Below, one piece after another: positions 13,892-21,826 of a DNA stretch of 21,930 nucleotides. Within the stretch, counting starts at the first letter, position 1. Every line of letters starts with the position of its first letter. The stretch comes from CAYGTK01 sp964352775 (GTDB lineage Bacteria; Bacteroidota; Bacteroidia; Chitinophagales; CAIOSU01). Where the stretch lies: assembly GCA_964352775.1 (NCBI GenBank), contig CAYGTK010000047.1:1-21930 (forward strand), in the 5' to 3' direction. The notes beneath the pieces are model-generated. The model saw only the letters and a list, made by a program, of their open reading frames with translations. It made no database searches and had not been told where the DNA came from. Both the position numbers and the translations under genes were made by a program.

Positions 13892-15274
13892 TTAATATAG
13901 TGTGTATGTAATACCAGGTTTCGCAACCATTGCATTTACATCTAATTCGGTATTTAATTTTACGCGTAAGGCTTGACTTGCATCTGGTTCACCGTGATCT
14001 AAAATAATGGTTTTTGGTTTTTCTTCTAACTCGCTTAACCAATCCAATAACTCCTGCTGATCAGCATGAGCGGAGAAGGACGTAATTTGCTTAACCTCAG
14101 CTTTAACGGGATGATAACTACCAAAGAACTTAAGCTCGTGAGCGCCATTCAACAGACTACGACCCCTTGTTCCCACAGCTTGAAAACCAACCAATAATAT
14201 AGTGTTTAGCTTACTGCCTAGGTAATGTTTTAAGTAGTGTATAATTCGCCCACCTGTTAACATACCGCTACCCGCCAATACTATTTTTGGACTAGCCGAC
14301 CCTACCACTTCCTTTGAAAAGGCAACCGTGTCAACCAATGAAATGTGTTTACACAGGTCGGCACTTTGCTGTTTATCCAATTTGTGCCAATCGGGATATT
14401 CCATTAGTGTTTCTGTAGCATCTATACCCATAGGGCTATCTAAATAGGTTGGTATAGCTGGTATTTTGTTTTCCTCTCGAAGCTCTTTTAGTAGAAAAAT
14501 TATCTCTTGCGCTCTTTCCACAGCAAAGGTGGGTATCATTAATGTGCCTCCCTTTTCAATGGTTGAGAGTACCACTTCTCGCAACACTTCTTTTGCATTA
14601 CTCTCGGGGTGAAGCCTATCGCCATAGGTAGATTCCATGATGATATGGTCGGCTTGTTGTGGCTTGTCTGGCGGGTCGAGTAATATAGGCTGCGAACGGC
14701 CAATATCGCCAGAGAATATCACTCGCTTTCCACCAACATTCATCTTTATCCATGATGAACCCACTATATGACCTGCATTGTGAAAGCTGAAAGTAACGTC
14801 TTCCCCACAGCTTACATCCTCTTCGTAGTTATGCAAAGAGAATAATGCAAGCGTAAGTTCAGCATGCTCCCTGGTGTAAAGGGGTATCGCCTGGTCGTGT
14901 TTGCTGTATCCATGTCGGTTGGCCCTATCTGCATCTTCTTCCTGAATTTTGGCGCTATCTAATAATATGATCTTAGCTAGATCGAAAGTTGGTTTCGTAC
15001 AATATATAGTCCCCTTAAATCCTGCTTTTACTAATAGTGGTAATGCGCCCGAGTGGTCTAAGTGAGCATGTGTGAGTATTACCCCATCTAATGCTGTAGC
15101 ATCAAAAGGAAGGGGGGCACGATTCAACGATCTGTATTCCTTCAACCCTTGGAAAACGCCACAATCTATTAGTAGCTGGGTTTGCCTGTAGTGCATCAAT
15201 ATTTTTGAGCCTGTAACAGTACCTGCACCGCCGTGAAAAGTAATAGTAGGTTGAAGAATTGTGTTTGCTAACAT
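13892..15274 (-). CDS. Metallo-beta-lactamase / beta-CASP ribonuclease-type protein with RMMBL domain
   Basis: 460 residues from the ATG at 15274. An upstream TTG frame to 15310 adds 12 residues with no family match (LLNFITLN), so ATG is preferred. The metallo-beta-lactamase fold shows FHGGAGTVTGS near the N-terminus, the zinc motif H69-A-H71-L-D73-H74, H169 in HNAGHIVGS and D190 in FSGDIGR. The beta-CASP insert begins around MESTYGDRLH (about 213). The C-terminal RMMBL part includes SFSAHAD and a late DHGE histidine. This architecture is that of CPSF-73 and TTHA0252-like enzymes, which cut RNA in the cytoplasm; it is distinct from RNase J, which has another C-terminal domain. RNA is the probable substrate but the target is unknown. 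It is divergent from the monooxygenase gene with 85 bp between start codons. Confidence 0.9.
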   Translation of the reverse strand: MLANTILQPTITFHGGAGTVTGSKILMHYRQTQLLIDCGVFQGLKEYRSLNRAPLPFDATALDGVILTHAHLDHSGALPLLVKAGFKGTIYCTKPTFDLAKIILLDSAKIQEEDADRANRHGYSKHDQAIPLYTREHAELTLALFSLHNYEEDVSCGEDVTFSFHNAGHIVGSSWIKMNVGGKRVIFSGDIGRSQPILLDPPDKPQQADHIIMESTYGDRLHPESNAKEVLREVVLSTIEKGGTLMIPTFAVERAQEIIFLLKELREENKIPAIPTYLDSPMGIDATETLMEYPDWHKLDKQQSADLCKHISLVDTVAFSKEVVGSASPKIVLAGSGMLTGGRIIHYLKHYLGSKLNTILLVGFQAVGTRGRSLLNGAHELKFFGSYHPVKAEVKQITSFSAHADQQELLDWLSELEEKPKTIILDHGEPDASQALRVKLNTELDVNAMVAKPGITYTLY

Positions 15275-15359
15275 GTTATTTAAGGTAATGAAATTCAAAA
15301 GTTCAACCAAGTGATAGAAGCAGTTAAATTAAGTAGTGATACCCGTATATTTACCGCCA

Positions 15360-16808
15360 ATGAAAGCCATAATAATAGGTAGCGGATTTGCTGGAATGGG
15401 CATGGGGATCAAGCTGAAAGAAGCTGGTGTTAGCGACTTCATTATCTTAGAAAAAGCAGCAACGCTTGGTGGTACTTGGCGAGATAACACCTACCCAGGT
15501 TGTGGTTGCGATGTAATGTCGCACCTTTATTCCTTCTCTTTCTTTTTAAATCCTGATTGGTCGCGAGCTTTTAGCGGACAGGAGGAGATACGGGAGTATA
15601 TGGAACGCTGTGCCGATGAATTTGACATTCGGAAGTTTATGCGCTTTAATGCTGGGGTAAAGCAGGCCGAATTTAGGGAGAAAAGCAATACTTGGAGCGT
15701 TACGCTTGAAGATGGGGAGCAGCTAGAAGCTAATTATTTAATAGGTGGAACGGGTGGCCTGAGCATACCTAGCTTACCAAATATAAAGGGGCGAGACAGT
15801 TTTGATGGCCCAAGTCTCCATACTGCCGAGTGGGATAAAACAGTTGACATCAGCGGTAAGCGAGTAGCCGTAATAGGAACAGGTGCAAGTGCCATTCAAT
15901 TGATACCAAGCATTGCCGATAAGGTAAGTGCCTTGAAGGTTTTTCAACGTACACCTACGTGGGTGCTGCCCAAGCCTGATAGAGAGTACTTTGGGTTCGA
16001 AAAGTGGTTGTTCCGAAAGCTGCCTTTTTTGATGCGTTTGTATCGAAACATGATCTATTGGCGGAACGAATTGTTTGCCACTGCATTTGTTCGGAAAACG
16101 GGAATATTCAGCATACCTCAGTGGCTTGCCAATCGCCAGATAAGCAAAAATATTAAAGACCCAGAACTGCAAAAGAAGCTGACCCCAGATTTTACTTTGG
16201 GCTGTAAGCGGGTTCTCTTATCGAACGACTATTACCCTGCACTAGCTAAAGAACAAGTAGACGTAATTACCGAGGGCATTGATCATATTTTCCCAAAGGG
16301 AATAGTTACTAAAGATGGCGTGGAGCACGAAGTAGATGTAGTAGTTTACGCCACAGGATTTAAAGCCACCGAATATCTATCCAATGTAAAAATGATAGGC
16401 AAAAATGGACAAACCCTTAGTCAAACCTGGGAGAGAGACCCCGATGCTTATTTGGGAACCACCGTGGCGGGCTTCCCTAATCTATTTTTAATGGGTGGGC
16501 CAAATACAGGCATTGGCCATACCAGCATGGTGTACATTTTAGAATCGCAGATGGCCTATATAGTTGATGCGCTAAAGCAACTAGAAAGCGAGGCAAAGCA
16601 GTTTGTAGAGATAAAACCCGAAGCACAGCAAGCATTTAACAAGGAAGTACAAAAGGCCATGCAAAAAACCATTTGGAAAACGGGGCAGTGCAATAGCTGG
16701 TACTTACATCCCGTTACTGGTAAAAACGTAACCCTGTGGCCCGACTATACTTTTAAGTTTCGGAAAAAAACCCGCACATTTGATGCGAACAATTACATTA
16801 CCCGTTAA
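15360..16808 (+). CDS. Baeyer-Villiger-type flavin-dependent monooxygenase
   Basis: 482 residues from the ATG at 15360; a GTG at 15336 would add eight residues ahead of the FAD-binding strand (MKAIIIGSGFAG), so I prefer ATG. FAD site GSGFAG at 7-12. The GGTWRDNTYPG stretch at 37-47 and CDVMSHLYSFSF at 50-61 are typical of the class. The Baeyer-Villiger fingerprint F-x-G-x-x-x-H-x-x-x-W is intact at F148-W158. The NADPH site is VIGTGASAIQ (171-180), and a later VVYATGF motif is present. These enzymes use NADPH and O2 to insert oxygen beside a ketone, giving an ester or lactone; some members act on other groups. The natural substrate cannot be told. A near match to the -7 element (TATATTTA, 15346-15353) ends 6 nt before the ATG. 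The TVP38-like gene follows after 26 bp. Confidence 0.88.
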   Translation: MKAIIIGSGFAGMGMGIKLKEAGVSDFIILEKAATLGGTWRDNTYPGCGCDVMSHLYSFSFFLNPDWSRAFSGQEEIREYMERCADEFDIRKFMRFNAGVKQAEFREKSNTWSVTLEDGEQLEANYLIGGTGGLSIPSLPNIKGRDSFDGPSLHTAEWDKTVDISGKRVAVIGTGASAIQLIPSIADKVSALKVFQRTPTWVLPKPDREYFGFEKWLFRKLPFLMRLYRNMIYWRNELFATAFVRKTGIFSIPQWLANRQISKNIKDPELQKKLTPDFTLGCKRVLLSNDYYPALAKEQVDVITEGIDHIFPKGIVTKDGVEHEVDVVVYATGFKATEYLSNVKMIGKNGQTLSQTWERDPDAYLGTTVAGFPNLFLMGGPNTGIGHTSMVYILESQMAYIVDALKQLESEAKQFVEIKPEAQQAFNKEVQKAMQKTIWKTGQCNSWYLHPVTGKNVTLWPDYTFKFRKKTRTFDANNYITR

Positions 16809-16834
16809 GCAGAACAAACCCCTTCTACCCTCTT

Positions 16835-17407
16835 TTGAATCCCCGTAACCTTTACCGATTGCTGAAATTGGGTGCACTCCTTTTTGCACTTTATGCCTTG
16901 GTGAAGTTCACCCCCATTGGCGAGTACTTTACGCTGGAGAACCTTCAGCAGGTAATTAATGACGCTGGTATATGGGGAGTATTGCTCTTTGGCGGTTTAT
17001 TCATAGTAGGAATATTGCTGAATATCCCTGGCTTCTTAATGCTGGTAGCATGGTTTTTAGTGTACAACAGCGTACTCGGTTGGCTAAGCGGGCTTGTATT
17101 CTGTATTATAGCAGTAGCCGTCCACTTTTGGGTGATAAGAAAATTTACAGGACGGGTATTACGAGAAGTAAAACAGCCCTTCTTGAAAAAGATGTTGGCT
17201 CGCATTGAAGCAAAGCCCATTCAAACCACTTTCATTCTTAGGCTGCTTATGTTCATATCGCCACCAGTGAATTATGCTTTGGTGTTATCGCCCATTAGCT
17301 TTAGGCAGTTTATTATAGGCTCGGCTATTGGTTTGCCCTTTCCGCTAACTACGCTATTCTTGATGGTGAAATTCTCGCAGGATACTGTTTTGCAATGGTT
17401 AGGCTAA
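16835..17407 (+). CDS. TVP38/TMEM64-family (DedA superfamily, VTT domain) membrane protein
   Basis: 190 residues with about five hydrophobic segments. The central pattern is that of the VTT domain: IPGFLMLVAWFLVY with following glycines, the charged VIRKFTGRVLREV stretch, then FILRLLMFISPPVNYALVLSPISFRQF as two consecutive parts, and a closing glycine-containing helix. Members of this superfamily act in lipid scrambling or transport and membrane homeostasis; for bacterial members the substrate is mostly undefined. No ATG exists upstream before the in-frame stop at 16781-16783, so the start is the TTG at 16835, which places the first helix at residues 8-25. It lies 26 bp after the monooxygenase stop and is probably co-transcribed. 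Its last 9 bp overlap the end of the convergent gene. Confidence 0.78.
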   Translation: MNPRNLYRLLKLGALLFALYALVKFTPIGEYFTLENLQQVINDAGIWGVLLFGGLFIVGILLNIPGFLMLVAWFLVYNSVLGWLSGLVFCIIAVAVHFWVIRKFTGRVLREVKQPFLKKMLARIEAKPIQTTFILRLLMFISPPVNYALVLSPISFRQFIIGSAIGLPFPLTTLFLMVKFSQDTVLQWLG

Positions 17408-18784
17408 TTTACCCAACAGCCATCGGCGCTCGGTAAGTTGTTCCTCCTGCTCTATTCGTTTACGCAGTTCGTTTCTATCTTTCTCCTTATTGCTCAGGTA
17501 TATTATCCGCTTGGTGTATCGGATATTGTTCAAGAAGTTCCGCTGATGGTAGCCCAGTTTTTTCCTCCGTTGTAAAAACTGTCGGAAGCTATCAATCAAA
17601 CTTAAAGCCAATTGATCTTCTGCTAATTCTACGGAGGCTTTTATCTGAAGCATCCGTGCATTTAGGGTAATAAACAAATCGTTGAAAGGCATCTGCATAA
17701 TCAGTTCGCCTACCTTTTCGTATCGGCCCAACTCAAAGTTTAATCGGGCTAGGTTGTAGTTCAGGTGGTCGTCTCTGCTCTCTTCTTCTAGGTACTGACT
17801 GTAGTGTTTAATGAATTTCTCTACCCATTTAACCTCCTTCAGTCGTAAAGCTACCGACACCATGTTTTTAAAGGCAGGCGGAAACTGCGTAGCGTCGTGC
17901 AATATCAATTCTTGCTCCAAGCTGATCTTGTACAGATCGAATAGCTGTTTGAAATAAGCCTCTGCCCCACTGTTTACCTGACGGATGCAGAAGTTTTGTG
18001 CCAGCGTATGTAAATCGCGCAGTTCATTGGGGTGCGCCTTGGGGGTATCGGCCAAGCCCTTTTTTAGCTGCTTAAAAGCTTTTTCAGCATCACCATCACC
18101 AAGGGTGCGATAGGCCAAGCTGTATAATCGTATCAGGTCATCGTTTTTATAAATGGTATCGGCCAGTTGCAATAGCTCGTCAATCAAATGCACATCGTAC
18201 TGCTGCTTAAACACCCGCTGATAACTGGCAGTGCTGCAAGCCAATTTCAATTTGGCAAGAAAATAGTATTTATCAATATGGTCGTTCAGTTGCTGTAGTT
18301 GGGTGCTTTGGCGGCGGCTTTCTTGCTGTTCCGCAAAGCGTTCCTTTATCTGCGTATGCGCTATCAGCAGCTGATAATCATCCAGTTTGGGTTCTTCTTC
18401 AGCTTCAATCTGCTTTTCCAGTTGGCGATTGGCGCTGGCGTAGTGTAGGTCTAGTTGTTTATCGGCATATAAAGCAGTAGTGCCCAATTGGTTTTTTGTG
18501 GGCTGTTGTTGGTAGCCATAATGCACCAGCAACTCCTCTGCCTTTTTCAACAGCTTGCTACACAGGTGGCGGATCACCAGATCATCATAAGGTGTACCGG
18601 GGAACAAAGCCTCGTGCACCTGCTGCTTCAGCACATCCCCATCCTCTTGCGGCGATGCCTCTATGATAGCATAAAGCACTATCAGTTTATTATTTTTATT
18701 AAAGAATGGAGAAGCCAACCCCTCACGGATCTTCCGTTTTTCAGCCGCCAGCAAAGAATAATAAAGGGTGAGGAATTTGTTCAT
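17399..18784 (-). CDS. Helical protein of unknown function
   Basis: 461 residues with no signal peptide or membrane segment, so it is probably cytoplasmic. The sequence is rich in leucine, lysine, glutamate and glutamine and appears almost wholly alpha-helical. Paired-helix spacing in 200-400 (LIRLYSLAYRTLGDGDAEKA, then NYNLARLNFELGRYEKVGEL) suggests a TPR-like solenoid, but repeats are degenerate. Residues 120-165 are a charged, glutamine-rich likely coiled coil. I do not recognise a named family; similar helical proteins of unknown function occur in Bacteroidota. A scaffold or protein-binding role is the most one can infer. The ATG at 18784 is supported by a TAAATTTG element 16 nt upstream. 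It converges with the TVP38-like gene, overlapping by 9 bp, and diverges from the surface-protein gene. Confidence 0.75.
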   Translation of the reverse strand: MNKFLTLYYSLLAAEKRKIREGLASPFFNKNNKLIVLYAIIEASPQEDGDVLKQQVHEALFPGTPYDDLVIRHLCSKLLKKAEELLVHYGYQQQPTKNQLGTTALYADKQLDLHYASANRQLEKQIEAEEEPKLDDYQLLIAHTQIKERFAEQQESRRQSTQLQQLNDHIDKYYFLAKLKLACSTASYQRVFKQQYDVHLIDELLQLADTIYKNDDLIRLYSLAYRTLGDGDAEKAFKQLKKGLADTPKAHPNELRDLHTLAQNFCIRQVNSGAEAYFKQLFDLYKISLEQELILHDATQFPPAFKNMVSVALRLKEVKWVEKFIKHYSQYLEEESRDDHLNYNLARLNFELGRYEKVGELIMQMPFNDLFITLNARMLQIKASVELAEDQLALSLIDSFRQFLQRRKKLGYHQRNFLNNIRYTKRIIYLSNKEKDRNELRKRIEQEEQLTERRWLLGKLA

Positions 18785-18800
18785 GGGTATTTTTGCTGCA

Positions 18801-18808
18801 CAAATTTA
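18801..18808 (-). promoter_or_regulatory. Candidate -7 promoter element of the helical-protein gene (TAAATTTG)
   Basis: Full match to TAnnTTTG on the minus strand, 16 nt upstream of the ATG at 18784. Same octamer as in front of the SRPBCC-ArsR operon. The direct repeats at 18813-18836 lie just upstream, covering the place where a -33 element would be. Confidence 0.5.
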
Positions 18809-18812
18809 GCAG

Positions 18813-18836
18813 ATAGTAACTAGTATATAGTAACTA
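18813..18836. repeat. Two direct repeats ATAGTAACTA, 14 bp apart
   Basis: ATAGTAACTA occurs at 18813-18822 and 18827-18836, start to start 14 bp, in the 160 bp divergent control region between the helical-protein gene and the T9SS surface-protein gene. The copies sit next to the minus-strand -7 element. They could be half-sites for a regulator, or simple A/T-rich sequence. Confidence 0.45.
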
Positions 18837-18907
18837 TATGTCGTTAATTAATAAATTTTTAGAGACAAATGCGAATAATTGTACTTTCTAGGTATGCAAC
18901 CACTGGG

Positions 18908-18915
18908 CATATTTG
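18908..18915 (+). promoter_or_regulatory. Weak candidate -7 element of the surface-protein gene (CATATTTG)
   Basis: Seven of eight matches to TAnnTTTG, 29 nt upstream of the ATG at 18945. The nearest upstream TTG (18879-18881) is 26 bp away, longer than usual spacing. It is the best candidate in the interval. Confidence 0.28.
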
Positions 18916-18944
18916 TAGCATCATAAAACTGTAATACAAATACT

Positions 18945-21767
18945 ATGAGACGCCACCTTTACACTATTCTGATTCTTTTTTTAACACTTGTTGTCAAAGC
19001 CCAAACTACGACTGAGTATCTTAATATAATTGACTCAAAGTTAAATCCAAGCGAAAATGTTGCAGTAGAGGTGTACCCTGATCAATTAGCTATTGGAAGT
19101 CCACTGGGGATGTATTATACAAATGGTGCTGGACAGATCACCAATGATCTTTATGGTGGGACCTTAGTGTATCAAAAAATGAAAGATATACATGTGGGAG
19201 AAGACTCGAGCATTATTCAGTTGATAGTAACTGAAAGTGCAACGAATATGGATCTAATACTTCGTAAATATGATAAGCTAGGTGTAGAGCTTTTTGATAT
19301 AATGGTCGATAGATACTTCACGCAAATTGGAGCAGATTATTCTTATGAATTTGGTGATATGGGTATTTATTTCTCTGGTCATACCGTGCTTTCACCTGAT
19401 ACCGCATCGGTAGCCTACATATCTTATGATGGGGTAATTCAAGAACGAATACAGAGTAAGGCTATCGGATATAAAGATATGGTAGAGTTTGATGACGGTA
19501 GTGTAGGTGTAATGCAGGCAGATAGTACAGGTGGTTATGTCCTCTATTCAAACCAAAACGGGCTTTTTAAAACGGCAGACGTGCTTTTGCGTTTACCTGA
19601 CGTATATAATGACCCCATTACAAATGATTCTCGGTTTATAACTGCAATGTATGGAGCTGATGGTAATCATGCAATTATAGAATTGGCTAGTGGGTCGGCT
19701 GAAAGAACATTAGTTCTGGTTGATAAAATGCTAAACCCAATTGCTAGTTATCAATTCCCAGAAGATAGTATGGGACGCGCCTATAGGATCAAAGGTTTAG
19801 TTTACGCAAATGGACAATACCACATGCTTTATCATGCCTTTGATACACCGCCAGTTTACGATCAGGCACATTATATAGTATTTGATAATACCCTCCGGGT
19901 GCTACAAATGGAAGTGTACTCTTCAGCAACAAGAGATATAGTACCATCGGCAATAACCGCAAATAGTAGTGGAACTGTTGTATTAACAGGTGACTTTGAT
20001 GGTTTTAACACTATAATAAACCGAGGTGCTATAATACCAGAAGAAAAAGTGACAAGGGGACATTTGTACTTTGATAGTAATGAAGACTGCGTAAAGGATA
20101 CAAATGAAATTGGTTTGGCTAACTGGATAATTACAGTACAAAATTCACCTTCTGTATTTGGCTACACTAATGGCTCAGGAGACTTTGCATTGGACTTGCC
20201 AACAGGTACTCATACCATTAATGCTGTCTCACCACCAAATACTCTATGGCAATTACCCTGCAACTCTATCACGGTAACTGTAGATACCTCAGTAACTGAC
20301 ACCAACATCTATAAGATCGGGGTGGGTGTTGATGAGCCCTGCCCAATGCTTAGCGTCCAGCTCGGAGGAACAACGCTTAGACCATGCTTTGCTAGACGGC
20401 ATGGCTTAACATATTGCAATACTGGGGCTTATGCGGTAGATAGTGCTCACATAATACTTACTTTAGAAGATTCACTCCGGTTAACTGCTCCTAGTGTTCC
20501 TGTAGATAGCATTGGTAATAATAAATATCGGTTTGATGTTGGAACTGTTCCTGTTAATTGGTGTAAACTAGTTTCCTACAGTATAGTTGTTGATTGCAAT
20601 GCGCAGGTTGGTCGGACTTATTGTATGAAGGCTAACATTTATCCTGATTCGCTTTGTTTACCAGTTGATCCTAATTGGGAAGGGGCTAGCTTAGAATTAG
20701 ATGCTAGCTGTGAGACAGATTCTGTTGCCTTTCGAATTGTGAATAATGGACAGAATATGACTGATCCTGCGGAGTATGCTATCATTCAAGACGATGTGAT
20801 GTACGCGAATGGAAGCACGAAGATAAATGCTGGACAAACCAAATTTTTCCGTACACCAGCCAATGGTAAAACGTGGACCATGAGCTTAAACCAAGTGCCT
20901 GGTCACCCAGGTACTAGTCGCCCGCTTAAGAGCGTGGAGGGATGTAGAAGTGCGACCAGTACACAACCTATCAGCTTAGGTTTTGTAGCGCAATTTCCGC
21001 AAGATGATGGAAACTCATTTGTAGATATACTTTGTATTACAAGTACGACAGCTATAGACCCAAATGACAAAACTCCTGAGCCTTTGGGTGTAGGTGCTGA
21101 TGGTTTGATAGATAACAATCAACAGATGGAATACCTCATCCGCTTCCAAAATACGGGTACCGATACAGCCTACACGGTGATATTACGAGATACTTTAACC
21201 GACTTGCTAGAAATGACTAGCCTGAAGTTAGGTGCTGCCAGCCACAACCATACCTTCAGTATAGAAAATGGCAGGGTACTTACGTGGACCTTCAATAATA
21301 TTGACCTGCCTGATAGCAATGTGAACGAGCCACTAAGCCACGGCTTTGTGCAGTTTAGCGTTAATCAAGTACCCGATTTGCAACCTGGTACGGTCATTCA
21401 AAACAGGGCAGGTATCTACTTCGATTTTGAAGCACCTGTAATTACCAATTGGGCTAAGAACACCATAGTTGATAGTCTGCTAGCCGAACTACAGGTGAGC
21501 ATTTTTGAGCAGTACACCGCCGATGGTATCAATCGTATTTACCCCAACCCAAATAATGGACGGGTAACCATTGACTTAAAAGATACAAATGGACAAACTG
21601 CCCAATTAAAGGTATACACCGTTGCCGGGCAAGTGGTCAGCCAAAGTAGCTGGCCCGCCGCGCTACAGAAAAGAACTACTCAACTCGATCTTCAACCGGG
21701 TCTGTATTTCTACGACCTATTGCTAGACGACAACACCCTTAGCCGTGGCAAGCTATTGGTAGAGTAA
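18945..21767 (+). CDS. Large T9SS-exported surface protein with SdrD B-like domain and type A sorting domain
   Basis: 940 residues. Signal peptide 1-20 (ends VVKAQ). Residues about 20-365 are beta-rich and unassigned, with strand patterns that could form a propeller (for example YDGVIQERIQSKAIGYKD). At about 370-460 is an SdrD B-like domain (GHLYFDSNEDCVKDTNEIGL), a calcium-type D-x-N-x-D loop. Next comes a cysteine-containing region (about 460-695) and a domain at about 702-840 (TAIDPNDKTPEPLG, YLIRFQNTGTDTAY) that I assign to DUF7619, often found before sorting signals. The C-terminal type A sorting domain is at about 861-940 (RIYPNPNNGRVTIDL, then LQPGLYFYDLLLDD and the KLLVE end). The T9SS carries such proteins across the outer membrane and removes the sorting domain, usually with attachment to the surface. 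The ligand or substrate is unknown and no catalytic motif is seen. It has its own terminator. Confidence 0.88.
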   Translation: MRRHLYTILILFLTLVVKAQTTTEYLNIIDSKLNPSENVAVEVYPDQLAIGSPLGMYYTNGAGQITNDLYGGTLVYQKMKDIHVGEDSSIIQLIVTESATNMDLILRKYDKLGVELFDIMVDRYFTQIGADYSYEFGDMGIYFSGHTVLSPDTASVAYISYDGVIQERIQSKAIGYKDMVEFDDGSVGVMQADSTGGYVLYSNQNGLFKTADVLLRLPDVYNDPITNDSRFITAMYGADGNHAIIELASGSAERTLVLVDKMLNPIASYQFPEDSMGRAYRIKGLVYANGQYHMLYHAFDTPPVYDQAHYIVFDNTLRVLQMEVYSSATRDIVPSAITANSSGTVVLTGDFDGFNTIINRGAIIPEEKVTRGHLYFDSNEDCVKDTNEIGLANWIITVQNSPSVFGYTNGSGDFALDLPTGTHTINAVSPPNTLWQLPCNSITVTVDTSVTDTNIYKIGVGVDEPCPMLSVQLGGTTLRPCFARRHGLTYCNTGAYAVDSAHIILTLEDSLRLTAPSVPVDSIGNNKYRFDVGTVPVNWCKLVSYSIVVDCNAQVGRTYCMKANIYPDSLCLPVDPNWEGASLELDASCETDSVAFRIVNNGQNMTDPAEYAIIQDDVMYANGSTKINAGQTKFFRTPANGKTWTMSLNQVPGHPGTSRPLKSVEGCRSATSTQPISLGFVAQFPQDDGNSFVDILCITSTTAIDPNDKTPEPLGVGADGLIDNNQQMEYLIRFQNTGTDTAYTVILRDTLTDLLEMTSLKLGAASHNHTFSIENGRVLTWTFNNIDLPDSNVNEPLSHGFVQFSVNQVPDLQPGTVIQNRAGIYFDFEAPVITNWAKNTIVDSLLAELQVSIFEQYTADGINRIYPNPNNGRVTIDLKDTNGQTAQLKVYTVAGQVVSQSSWPAALQKRTTQLDLQPGLYFYDLLLDDNTLSRGKLLVE

Positions 21768-21793
21768 AATTTATTAAAGATCGTAGCCCTTGT

Positions 21794-21826
21794 CCGTAAC
21801 CTTTAGGGGTTGCGGGCATTTTTTTT
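21794..21826 (+). terminator. Intrinsic terminator after the surface-protein gene
   Basis: CCGTAACC (21794-21801) pairs with GGTTGCGG (21808-21815), including one G-U pair, around a 6 nt loop. An eight-T run follows at 21819-21826. It lies 26 bp after the stop at 21767. Beyond it (21827-21930) I see no supportable gene. Confidence 0.75.

Noticed and set aside
15275..15310. TTG-started N-terminal extension of the metallo-beta-lactamase gene
   Set aside because: Extra residues do not match the family; the ATG at 15274 gives the usual N-terminus.
15774..16172. 132-codon minus-strand frame inside the monooxygenase gene
   Set aside because: Lies opposite conserved monooxygenase motifs, including the Baeyer-Villiger fingerprint; no family resemblance of its own.
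16843..16854. CCGTAACCTTTA shared between 16843 and the terminator at 21794
   Set aside because: Occurs once in coding sequence and once in a terminator stem; most likely chance.
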